A DNA stretch of 5,665 nt from Deltaproteobacteria bacterium (GCA_019307645.1 JAFDJF010000358.1:1-5665), one strand, 5' to 3'. Numbered from the stretch's first letter, positions 1-5,249 are shown. Translations and numbers: made by a program. The notes: generated by a model not told the origin, from the letters alone.

Positions 1-242
1 AGATCCCTGATCATTATTTTCTGCCGCTGAAAGAGCGTCTGTTGTCCCCGTTTGATCCAATCCGTGGCGAAGATTACCCGCCTCTTGACAGGAAAATGTT
101 TGAGATGACCAAGGTGGAATACTACAGGATAATGGGATGGGATGAGGAAACCGGGTTGCCCAGACGCGCTACCCTGGAAGCCCTGGACATGAAGGACGAG
201 GCAGACAGATTTGAAACTATCGGCTTTAATTTGCCGGAATGA
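1..242 (+). CDS. Aldehyde:ferredoxin oxidoreductase-type protein, C-terminal end (5' partial)
   Basis: The first full codon is at position 3 and the frame is open from the window edge to a TGA at 240-242, giving 79 residues of a longer protein. The pattern FDPIRGEDYPPLDR, then YYRIMGWDEETGLP, then a short Leu-rich helix (RRATLEALDM) is the typical last segment of aldehyde:ferredoxin oxidoreductase (AOR) family enzymes, where a tyrosine pair precedes GWD-x-x-TG-x-P. Members of this family are cytoplasmic tungsto- or molybdopterin enzymes that oxidise aldehydes or reduce carboxylic acids with ferredoxin. The pterin and iron-sulfur cluster residues lie upstream of the window, so substrate type cannot be judged here. 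The TTG at 42 is an internal Leu codon, not a start. Family assignment is fairly sure; the subfamily is unknown. Confidence 0.8.
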   Translation, partial: IPDHYFLPLKERLLSPFDPIRGEDYPPLDRKMFEMTKVEYYRIMGWDEETGLPRRATLEALDMKDEADRFETIGFNLPE

Positions 243-264
243 TAAAAAAACGACAAACAAACCA

Positions 265-1035
265 ATGTGTCTGATACTCATAGCGCTTAAATCACATCCG
301 GTTTATAAATTGGTTATTGCAGGCAACCGCGATGAATTCTTCGACAGACCCACTGTGCAGGCGACTTTCTGGGAAGATGCACCTGACCTGCTTGCCGGCA
401 AGGATCTTCGTGCCGGAGGGACATGGTTTGGCATTACAAAGCAGGGAAGAATAGCTGCAATCACAGACTACCGAGACCCGGTATTATTAAAAAGCAATGC
501 CCCTTCCCGCGGAGGGCTCGTACGCAGCTTTTTGTTGTCCCGTGAAAGACCCCATGCATTTATTAATGGGATTGCTCAAAAAGCACACGAATACAATGGA
601 TTTAACCTCATTGTTGGGAAGAAAGACGAGTTCTACTGGTATTCAAATCTGGTGGAAGAACCGCGCTGTCTCGAGCCCAAAATATACGGATTATGCAATC
701 ACTTGCTTGATACCCCGTGGCCGAAAGTGGTTCGGGGCAAGAACGCCTTTCAAAGAATCCTCACAGAGAAAAAATATCCTTCCCCGGAAGACTTTTTTTC
801 CATACTGTCCGACAGATCAATCGCCGACGACAATAGTCTCCCGGATACAGGTGTTGAGATCGAATGGGAGAGAATGCTTTCATCCACCTTTGTCTCCAGT
901 CAGGATTACGGCACCAGATCCTCAACGCTCCTATTGGTCGATCTGTATGATCGAGTAACGTTCATCGAAAAAGTTTTTGATGCGGACTCAAATCATACTA
1001 CAACCGCCAAAATTGAATTTCAGATTGAATCATAG
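265..1035 (+). CDS. NRDE/TANGO2 family protein
   Basis: A 256-residue protein starting MCLILIAL. The start at 265 was chosen because family members begin with Met-Cys and because it clears the upstream gene (stop at 242) by 22 bp; an in-frame ATG at 211 would add 18 unrelated residues inside the AOR gene. Family marks visible: the defining NRDE tetrapeptide at residues 21-24 in AGNRDEFFDRPT, GGTWFGI near 51-57, GFNLIVG near 112-118, a YGLCNHLLDTPWPKV block near 141-155, and GTRSSTLLLVD near the C-terminus. The length fits the usual 250-280 residues. The Cys at position 2 and the fold are thought to resemble Ntn-hydrolases. The human homologue TANGO2 is linked to metabolic crises and lipid or heme handling, but the bacterial role is not established. 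No clear Shine-Dalgarno is seen, so it may be translated from the upstream message. Confidence 0.88.
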   Translation: MCLILIALKSHPVYKLVIAGNRDEFFDRPTVQATFWEDAPDLLAGKDLRAGGTWFGITKQGRIAAITDYRDPVLLKSNAPSRGGLVRSFLLSRERPHAFINGIAQKAHEYNGFNLIVGKKDEFYWYSNLVEEPRCLEPKIYGLCNHLLDTPWPKVVRGKNAFQRILTEKKYPSPEDFFSILSDRSIADDNSLPDTGVEIEWERMLSSTFVSSQDYGTRSSTLLLVDLYDRVTFIEKVFDADSNHTTTAKIEFQIES

Positions 1036-1074
1036 GGTTCACGCAAAAATGTGAAGTTATTTTTGCGCGAGCCC
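1035..1074 (+). repeat. Long inverted repeat at the end of the NRDE gene
   Basis: Two 15-nt arms (1035-1049 and 1060-1074) pair with one G-U and one A-C mismatch around a 10-nt loop. The arms read GGGTTCACGCAAAAA and TTTTTGCGCGAGCCC, and the first base is the last base of the NRDE stop codon. The position fits a transcript end, but the U-run lies inside the stem rather than after it, so it is not a classical intrinsic terminator. It could instead protect a 3' end from nucleases or be a dispersed palindrome. Confidence 0.5.
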
Positions 1075-1459
1075 ATAGTATCCTGAGCCGAGTAAAAGGC
1101 ATGATTATTGCTTATTAATATGTGCAGACGGTTGATTTTCCCTCTGGAACCATTTCTCAAAAAAATCGGAAATGCCATTGATTTTTAGCAGATACGGCTG
1201 TTTTTTTATCGTTGCTTCAGCTTTTACATGCTTGTTTCAAGTATTATGTGGAGGACATTGTATGGAAAAAGATACGGCGGGTTAGATTTAATGCTCATCA
1301 TGTCCGTCTGTTTCTTCTGCCTCACCAGCATTCTCCTAAATTCGGCAGTTGGGCAAGTTTGATGAAGATGTCGTCCTGGCAATGGCGCTACTGTATTGTA
1401 ATATTGCAAGCCATTTGATAGGGCGGCAGCAGAGATTATAGAAGGGGTGTGAAATTAAT
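1075..1459 (+). other. Intergenic stretch, possible debris of a small gene
   Basis: No intact gene is recognised. Three consecutive pieces look gene-like. A GGAGG at 1250-1254 sits 7 nt before an ATG at 1262 that reads MEKDTAG and stops at 1283-1285. One frame over, 1282-1359 codes a hydrophobic, membrane-like run (LMLIMSVCFFCLTSILLNSA) that stops at 1360-1362. Back in the first frame, 1340-1441 codes a helical segment around KFDEDVVLAMALL and NIASHLIGRQQRL. Two single-base frame changes would join them. The last piece vaguely resembles the closing helix of a GAF domain. A separate 37-codon hydrophobic ORF (1172-1285) shares the MEKDTAG end. All of this could be chance; it is the best description I can give of the stretch. 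Confidence 0.2.
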
Positions 1460-1834
1460 ATGAGGAAGGAACCAGTTGAAGATCGCAGGAAGGAGTATCG
1501 GCATAAAATATGTGTTGATGCCCAGGCCATTACGCCCAAATCCTCTTTTGAAGTTCTTGCGACTAACATCAGCGGGGGTGGCCTTGAAATCCAGTGCCCC
1601 TCAATCATAAACCCTAGAACCGAATTAATGATAACACTGCAGCTTCAGGAGGAATTTGTATTTCATGGCACTGTTATTTGGACACTGGGCGATTTTGTCG
1701 ATAATCGATGGCTTTATAGGGTCGGGATAAAAACCAACGCCATTTCTTTCAAAACACCATTTCTTTCAAAGATATGTCGGTCACATCGACTAAAGAAAAG
1801 GCGGAACTGGTACAGAGAATTCTTCCCCAGATAA
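1460..1834 (+). CDS. PilZ-domain protein with frameshifted C-terminus
   Basis: A 124-residue protein. The PilZ signature for cyclic-di-GMP binding is complete: RRKEYR (R10-x3-R14) and NISGGG (N36-x-S38-x-x-G41), followed by beta-strand-rich sequence to YRVGI near 87-90. Proteins of this type are cytoplasmic c-di-GMP effectors acting on motility, exopolysaccharide or partner enzymes; the single-domain form gives no clue to the target. The ATG at 1460 is preceded by GAAGGGG about 12 nt upstream, somewhat far. Residues after K98 (TPFLSKICRSH onward) are basic and unlike a PilZ tail. A 17-bp tandem duplication at 1737-1770 shifts the frame there, and the natural continuation is open in another frame to 1881. 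The domain core is intact, so the protein may still bind ligand. It converges with the uspA-like gene. Confidence 0.8.
   Translation: MRKEPVEDRRKEYRHKICVDAQAITPKSSFEVLATNISGGGLEIQCPSIINPRTELMITLQLQEEFVFHGTVIWTLGDFVDNRWLYRVGIKTNAISFKTPFLSKICRSHRLKKRRNWYREFFPR
1737..1770 (+). repeat. 17-bp tandem duplication inside the PilZ gene
   Basis: Positions 1737-1753 and 1754-1770 are two adjacent 17-nt copies of ACRCCATTTCTTTCAAA that differ at one base (G versus A at the third position). Seventeen is not a multiple of three, so the second copy shifts the reading frame. Confidence 0.85.
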
Positions 1835-1881
1835 AGGCCAAGGGCGCAGGGATTGGTTTTGCCGGCCAGATGTATGCCTGA
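1771..1881 (+). pseudogene. Out-of-frame original C-terminus of the PilZ gene
   Basis: Directly after the second 17-bp copy, the frame that follows on from ISFK reads DMSVTSTKEKAELVQ, then RILPQIKAKGAG, then IGFAGQMYA, and stops with TGA at 1879-1881. Removing one repeat copy would give a 134-residue protein: residues 1-98 as now, plus 36 from this stretch. The KEKAELVQRILPQI helix is the amphipathic ending expected after the last PilZ strand, much more so than the basic tail read in the present frame. It is presumably untranslated unless slippage or reversion occurs. An assembly error is a possible alternative. Confidence 0.6.
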
Positions 1882-1894
1882 ACAGGGTCAAGCC

Positions 1895-1909
1895 AATGCC
1901 ACTGGCGTT
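1895..1909. terminator. Small hairpin between convergent genes
   Basis: AATGCC and GGCGTT pair (one G-U) around a 3-nt loop between the ancestral PilZ stop and the stop of the universal stress gene, whose TAA overlaps it. It could end transcripts from either side, but there is no U-run, so this is a weak call. Confidence 0.25.
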
Positions 1910-2384
1910 AGGAGTTGTCCCCATGTATATCCCTTCCCCTAAGGCTTAGTACAGGCACCGGACAGTGTCGGAACATCTTTTCTGCAGTAGATCCGAATAA
2001 TACATTGGCCAGATTGGTGCGTCCCTTTGACCCCATGACCAGCAGATCTGCACCCTCCTCCTTGACGATCTCGACCAATTCCATAAAAGGCATCCCTATT
2101 CGGAAGACGGTGTTCACTTCAAGGCCCTTGCAGTCAGCTTGCGCTATCAGTTTCTGGGTCTTTCGGAGACGTTCTTCTTTTTCTCTGGATATATAGTCAT
2201 CGACATTAATGTTGCTGTCTGCCTGGACAATTGTCCTCATTGCTGTGATGTCCCGTTGATTTACTACATGGGCAACTATCAATTGCGCACCCAGAGATTT
2301 CGCCAGGGACGCAGCGTATTTAAGTGTGTCATCAGAATAATCCGAAAAATCGATCGCCGCAATAATCTTCTTTATCTGTTCCAT
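1908..2384 (-). CDS. Universal stress protein, UspA family
   Basis: A 158-residue single-domain Usp protein of normal family length. It opens with [15 protein letters not shown], whose Asp (residue 12) is the usual nucleotide-contacting acid after the first strand, and carries the ATP-binding signature G-2x-G-9x-G-S/T at residues 118-132 ([16 protein letters not shown]), followed by CPVPVLSL as the last strand. It is therefore expected to bind ATP, unlike E. coli UspA itself. Two ATG codons lie side by side; GGAGG at 2391-2395 leaves 3 nt to the first (2387) and 6 nt to the second (2384), so the second was chosen. It is last in a leftward gene set, 91 bp after the MauE-like gene, and may be co-transcribed or have its own promoter in that gap. 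These proteins support survival under stress or starvation; the specific role is unknown. Confidence 0.93.
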   Translation of the reverse strand: MEQIKKIIAAIDFSDYSDDTLKYAASLAKSLGAQLIVAHVVNQRDITAMRTIVQADSNINVDDYISREKEERLRKTQKLIAQADCKGLEVNTVFRIGMPFMELVEIVKEEGADLLVMGSKGRTNLANVLFGSTAEKMFRHCPVPVLSLRGRDIHGDNS

Positions 2385-2387
2385 CAT

Positions 2388-2398
2388 TCGCCTCCTTT
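2388..2398 (-). promoter_or_regulatory. Strong ribosome binding site of the universal stress gene
   Basis: Read on the - strand this is GAAAGGAGGCG, a near-perfect Shine-Dalgarno. It is by far the strongest in the window, and its spacing decides for the second of two adjacent ATG codons. Confidence 0.75.
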
Positions 2399-2478
2399 CG
2401 GGTTAGCCCCGCAGCATATTATGACATTCCGATTTAACATAATCATTTCGTTGAGTCCTTCAAGTGGTGCGCGAACCC

Positions 2479-2979
2479 TTAACTGGCGGGTCGCGGCCTT
2501 TTTGCCAGTCGAGAAATTGAAAGATCCGGGTATATCCGGAAAATTCTGTCAAAGAAAAATATTTGAATGGTTAAGAGCAGCCAGCCCAGATCCGCGGGGA
2601 TATCCCACCAGCTAATTGGATCCCCGGCATTCTCAAAACAGCCACAGCTGATAGGTACACCTCTGGTAAGATTTACTGTCTGGCCTATTGCGAAACAAAT
2701 AAGAAGAAATGCGATAATTGAGGATGCTGCTCGGGTTGACAGACCAATGATAAGAAACAGTCCGCATGTCAGCTCTACCCAGGGCAGGTAAACGGCCACA
2801 AAGTTAACTGCCCAGTATGGCACAATCTGGTAGGAAGCCAGGGCTTCAGCAAATTCCGCCGGATAAGGGATTTTTACCATGCTCGCGTAAAAAAAAAGAA
2901 TGCCGATGTATAGCCTGAGCGCAACGGATAGATATTCACTCGTGATGATTCGTTTGATGAACAACCAGATATTTGTCAT
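2479..2979 (-). CDS. MauE/DoxX-like redox membrane protein
   Basis: A 166-residue integral membrane protein with four predicted helices, at about residues 17-34, 56-80, 84-104 and 127-145. It carries the motif ISCGCF (C112, C114) just after helix 3, the hallmark of MauE-like members of the DoxX clan. MauE is needed for maturation of methylamine dehydrogenase, probably by helping disulfide formation in the periplasm; relatives often sit beside thioredoxin-like or rhodanese-like proteins and pass thiol electrons across the membrane. Here the start ATG overlaps the stop of the cNMP/rhodanese gene as ATGA (2976-2979), so the two are translationally coupled. Nothing for methylamine use is present nearby, so a general envelope thiol-redox role is inferred. 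A further Cys (C72) lies in helix 2 and C95 in helix 3. The C-terminal tail is basic (RLAKRPRP) and probably cytoplasmic. Confidence 0.85.
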   Translation of the reverse strand: MTNIWLFIKRIITSEYLSVALRLYIGILFFYASMVKIPYPAEFAEALASYQIVPYWAVNFVAVYLPWVELTCGLFLIIGLSTRAASSIIAFLLICFAIGQTVNLTRGVPISCGCFENAGDPISWWDIPADLGWLLLTIQIFFFDRIFRIYPDLSISRLAKRPRPAS

Positions 2980-3896
2980 GTCTTTACAGGATATCCCTTT
3001 TTCTTCCAGACGGGCAAGCCGCCCTTCAGGATCATAATGTTCTCATGGCCCCGGAGATTAAGCTTCCTTGCCATTTCTTTATCATAGAGACTGCTAATAG
3101 TCTTTCCATAAACAATAATTCTTTTGTTTCTATCTATCTCACTGAGTTTCATCATATACATGATGTCGAAAATGGGCAAAGGGATATTGATCGCACCTGC
3201 GATATGCTCCTGCTGGTAAAATGTGGACGGCCGGGCATCTACAAAGAGGGTGCCTTCATCGCCGTGAAATCCAATCGCCTGTGATGGTGTCACACTTAGA
3301 ATCGCTTCAATTTCCATGAATTCAGGCGTTAAATTTATGCCATTGGGATTTGAATAATTAAAAATTATACCGCCCAAAAGACTCAGAAAAAAAATAACAG
3401 AGAAATCAAGCCATGATGCTCTGGGGCCTTCCTTGGCGCGCTCGGATTTCTTCTTGATTATCAAGTCATCCCGAGCCAGGTATCTGGACATCTGTTTTGC
3501 AAAGGCCAGAGATACCTTCGGGTAATTTTCCAAGATCTCTTCAAAACTGTCCTTGGGTATAATCGTGAGGTGGGTTCTTTCCTCAGTCTCCACATTCATC
3601 CATCTGCGGTCTTCGGTCAGAATGGCAACCTGACCGAAAAACTCGCCGGGACCTAATTCAACAAGGGGGAGTTCAACACCTTCCCTGCTTTTTTTGAATA
3701 AGCGGACTTTCCCGGAATTGATTATGTAAAAACAATCTCCGGGATCCCCCTCTTGAAAAACAATACTGTTCGCAGGCACAACTTCGTCTTTAGCATCCCG
3801 GGCAATCTCAGCCAGTTTGTCCTTCGGCAGATCCATGAATATGGGATGTTTTGAAAGGCTGCTTTCTTTGGTCTCCATCACGTTCATAATAATCAT
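2976..3896 (-). CDS. Membrane-anchored cyclic-nucleotide-binding / rhodanese-like fusion protein
   Basis: A 306-residue protein with three parts. Residues about 15-140 are a Crp-type cNMP-binding domain (HPIFMDLP opening, GDPGDCFYIINSGKVRLF, then GPGEFFGQVAIL). A basic stretch (KKKSERAK) leads into one membrane helix at about 162-180. Residues about 195-306 are a rhodanese fold (LFVDARP, HIAGAINIPL, ILKGGLPVWKKKGYPV). There is no DNA-binding helix-turn-helix, so it is not a Crp/Fnr transcription factor. The positive charges before the helix suggest the sensor is cytoplasmic and the rhodanese domain periplasmic. The active-site loop reads IIVYGKTISS: Gly264 replaces the catalytic Cys, and the only Cys in the protein is C55. 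In the phosphate cassette the usual Glu is Gln89, and RRWMN replaces the common RxAT/S. The start is uncertain (ATG at 3896, 3887 or 3878; no good Shine-Dalgarno). It is first of a tight pair with the MauE-like gene. Confidence 0.88.
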   Translation of the reverse strand: MIIMNVMETKESSLSKHPIFMDLPKDKLAEIARDAKDEVVPANSIVFQEGDPGDCFYIINSGKVRLFKKSREGVELPLVELGPGEFFGQVAILTEDRRWMNVETEERTHLTIIPKDSFEEILENYPKVSLAFAKQMSRYLARDDLIIKKKSERAKEGPRASWLDFSVIFFLSLLGGIIFNYSNPNGINLTPEFMEIEAILSVTPSQAIGFHGDEGTLFVDARPSTFYQQEHIAGAINIPLPIFDIMYMMKLSEIDRNKRIIVYGKTISSLYDKEMARKLNLRGHENIMILKGGLPVWKKKGYPVKT

Positions 3897-3916
3897 TCAG
3901 AAGTTGCTGCGTCTTT

Positions 3917-3946
3917 AAAATGCGAGCGTTGTCAGTGATCAGTCAA
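3917..3946 (-). promoter_or_regulatory. Candidate promoter for the cNMP/rhodanese-MauE operon
   Basis: On the - strand TTGACT (3946-3941) and CATTTT (3922-3917) lie 18 nt apart, a good -35 with a poor -10. The -35 overlaps TTGACTGATCACTGACAA, an imperfect palindrome around TGATCA that could be a Crp/Fnr-like operator. If transcription starts here the leader to 3896 is very short, which would favour a start at 3887 or 3878. Confidence 0.28.
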
Positions 3947-4254
3947 TGCCGTTAAATTAAACACGGTTCTCCCTCTTTCGTATTTGGAGGGACGGGGGGG
4001 GGATTTGTTCAACCGCGATTCATAACTCGGCAACAAATTATGTCATTCCGGCCGTAGCGTAGTGGAGAGCCGGAATCCAGTAACACATTGAAAGGACAGG
4101 CTTCCCGCGTTCGCGGACATGACCTGTCTGCGTGCAACGCACAGGCAGGCGAAGGGTTTGGGCTTCCAGGACCCGCCCGTAGGGTGGGCTTGAGCCGCTT
4201 TTTGGCGAAATCAAAAGGGCATTCTCGGACAGCTTCCCAAGGGCAACTGACTGC
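3947..4254. repeat. Repeat-rich gap between the tlpA-like gene and the operon
   Basis: This stretch splits the TlpA gene from the rest of the cluster and holds no recognisable gene; its open frames merely translate palindromes. From left to right: a TCCCTC/GAGGGA hairpin (3970-3992), a run of nine G (3994-4002), a REP-like palindrome ATTCCGGC/GCCGGAAT with a 16-nt loop (4045-4076), a nested hairpin GACAGG...CCTGTC around CGCG-TT-CGCG (4095-4128), an imperfect inverted pair (4123-4132 with 4138-4149), and a 7-bp hairpin with a 3-nt loop (4172-4188). The CCGGAATCCAGT flank is shared with the element at 5113-5249. Confidence 0.55.
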
Positions 4255-4857
4255 CTACTTCTGCTCAAAGTAAAACTTTTTTATCTGGCGGAAAAATTCT
4301 TCTATGTCTTCAGTGTGTCCAAGATGGGTTGCCAGGACTTTTCCGGTATCGGACACGATGAGGGTGCACGGTACACCTGGTTTCCCGAATTTCTGCCATA
4401 TGGTGGTCTCCGGATCAGGGAACAGCGGAAAGGGCACGTGCAGGGTGGCCTTCCAACTGGCTACTTGCTTTTTATGGGCGCCAGCGCCTATCCCTACCAT
4501 CTTGATGCCGTTGGACAACTGCGGGTCATTTTTAATGAAACTATATACTTTATTCAGCTCCGGGGCTTGCTTTCGACAATGGGGGCAATAGATGCCAAAA
4601 AGTTCCAGGACAATGATTTTGGCGGAGATCTGCGAAAGGCTAAATGGTTTGAGTTCTGTTAAACCCAAATATTTCTGCTCGTTTTCGGAACCTGGTGCAT
4701 CCAGCGTAAATTGAGGCAGGTTCATTCCAGTAGAAATGGTTTTGGTCTTCTCGGATTCCGTAGCTCCTGTGGCCGAAAAACAGGACAAACTCCAGAAAAT
4801 ACAAATAGATAAAATAGATAAAAGAATTGAACGGATAAACAGCTTTTTGTCGTACAT
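4255..4857 (-). CDS. TlpA-like periplasmic thiol-disulfide oxidoreductase (CPHC active site)
   Basis: A 200-residue protein with an N-terminal signal segment: basic MYDKKLFIR, then hydrophobic residues 11-28. Cleavage is probably after SATGA; C26 has a poor lipobox (SLSC), so lipoprotein status is doubtful. The mature part is a TlpA/AhpC-TSA-type thioredoxin fold: MNLPQFTLDAPG opening near 45, strand IIVLELFGIYCPHC with the redox pair C91/C94, then VGIGAG near 121, and the cis-Pro loop PGVPCTLIVSDTGKVL with P163. The CPHC motif is typical of DsbA rather than the CxPC of most TlpA/ResA proteins, and an extra Cys (C164) follows the cis-Pro. The ATG at 4857 was preferred to a GTG at 4869 because GGAG (4864-4867) lies 6 nt upstream of it. 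Likely role: thiol exchange in the periplasm, possibly with the MauE-like protein further along the same strand. Confidence 0.88.
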   Translation of the reverse strand: MYDKKLFIRSILLSILSICIFWSLSCFSATGATESEKTKTISTGMNLPQFTLDAPGSENEQKYLGLTELKPFSLSQISAKIIVLELFGIYCPHCRKQAPELNKVYSFIKNDPQLSNGIKMVGIGAGAHKKQVASWKATLHVPFPLFPDPETTIWQKFGKPGVPCTLIVSDTGKVLATHLGHTEDIEEFFRQIKKFYFEQK

Positions 4858-4885
4858 ACTATACTCCACTCTGTAAGGTTTTATC

Positions 4886-4915
4886 TTAAGAGGGCGTGTT
4901 GAAACGACCTCTTAA
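4886..4915 (-). promoter_or_regulatory. Leader hairpin upstream of the tlpA-like gene
   Basis: A perfect 8-bp inverted repeat TTAAGAGG/CCTCTTAA with a 14-nt loop lies between the predicted promoter and the start codon. It is inside the expected 5' untranslated leader of about 70 nt. It could be an operator or an RNA control element; no known riboswitch is recognised. Confidence 0.4.
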
Positions 4916-4933
4916 AAACTGTCTTTTGTGCGT

Positions 4934-4962
4934 AGCATATGGAGATTAGGCTTGAGTGTCAA
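4934..4962 (-). promoter_or_regulatory. Sigma70-type promoter of the tlpA-like gene
   Basis: On the - strand a perfect -35 TTGACA (4962-4957), a 17-nt spacer and TATGCT (4939-4934, 4 of 6 matches) point at the tlpA-like gene. Transcription would start near 4927. Confidence 0.55.
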
Positions 4963-5112
4963 ACAAAACCTTTGCACGATAACATCCGTTGGCGTGGCGG
5001 GTGATACATCTCAAACGGCCAATATAGCTAAAAAAACAATGACGACTGAGCCAATTTCAAAACGTCCCGTTTTGACCCATCTCAGCGTTGATGGTTTCGT
5101 AAAAAGTCAATA
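4963..5112. other. Gene-free stretch with a short perfect hairpin and a repeat copy
   Basis: No gene is supported; an open + frame at 4928-5116 runs through the promoter and the repeats and has no recognisable protein features. A perfect hairpin with an 8-bp stem TCAAAACG/CGTTTTGA and a TCC loop lies at 5057-5075. A 21-nt segment at 5088-5108 is an almost exact direct copy (20 of 21) of the left end of the neighbouring element at 5113-5133. Confidence 0.45.
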
Positions 5113-5249
5113 TTGATGATTTCGTAAAAAGTCGGAAAACACCATTTCTCGTCATTCCGGCGAAGGCCGGAATCCAGTTATATCAAATGGTTCCAGCTGG
5201 TCTGGACTCCGGTTTCCACCGGAGTGACGACTTTTTTCGGAATCGTCAA
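5113..5249. mobile_element. MITE/REP-like palindromic element, 137 bp
   Basis: The ends are imperfect terminal inverted repeats: 22 nt at 5113-5134 (begins TTGATGATTTCGTAAAAAG) and 22 nt at 5228-5249 (ends CGGAATCGTCAA), 19 of 22 matching. Inside, 29-nt arms at 5149-5177 and 5202-5230 are inverted copies differing by six transitions. Each arm folds on itself into a perfect 8-bp stem with a 4-nt loop: ATTCCGGC/GCCGGAAT at 5154-5173 and ACTCCGGT/ACCGGAGT at 5206-5225. It has no coding capacity, so it would depend on a transposase elsewhere. A related, degraded half is at 4041-4081. Confidence 0.65.

Noticed and set aside
2388..2478. Promoter candidates for the Usp gene in the 91-bp gap (for example TTGAAG with TATGTT 16 nt apart)
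   Set aside because: Both boxes match only 4 of 6 positions, and other equally weak pairs exist in the same stretch.
2139..2615. A 158-codon + strand open frame across the Usp-MauE gap
   Set aside because: It lies antisense to two well-supported genes and its product has no family features.
2976..3896. Reading the cNMP-domain protein as a Crp/Fnr transcription factor
   Set aside because: There is no helix-turn-helix after the cNMP domain; a membrane helix and a rhodanese fold follow instead.
4038..4273. Overlapping open frames on both strands (76 and 61 codons) in the repeat-rich gap
   Set aside because: They translate palindromic repeat sequence, have no ribosome binding site and show no protein-like pattern; the - strand frame ends in the peptide typical of a translated CCGGAATCC repeat.
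4928..5116. A 62-codon + strand open frame
   Set aside because: It runs through the tlpA promoter, a perfect hairpin and the first repeat copy, without a ribosome site or recognisable residues.
1751..5148. Shared 14-mer AAAACACCATTTCT in the PilZ duplication and in the element at 5137
   Set aside because: It is AT-rich and within what chance can give in a window this size; nothing else of the element is present at the PilZ site, so I do not link the duplication to the element.
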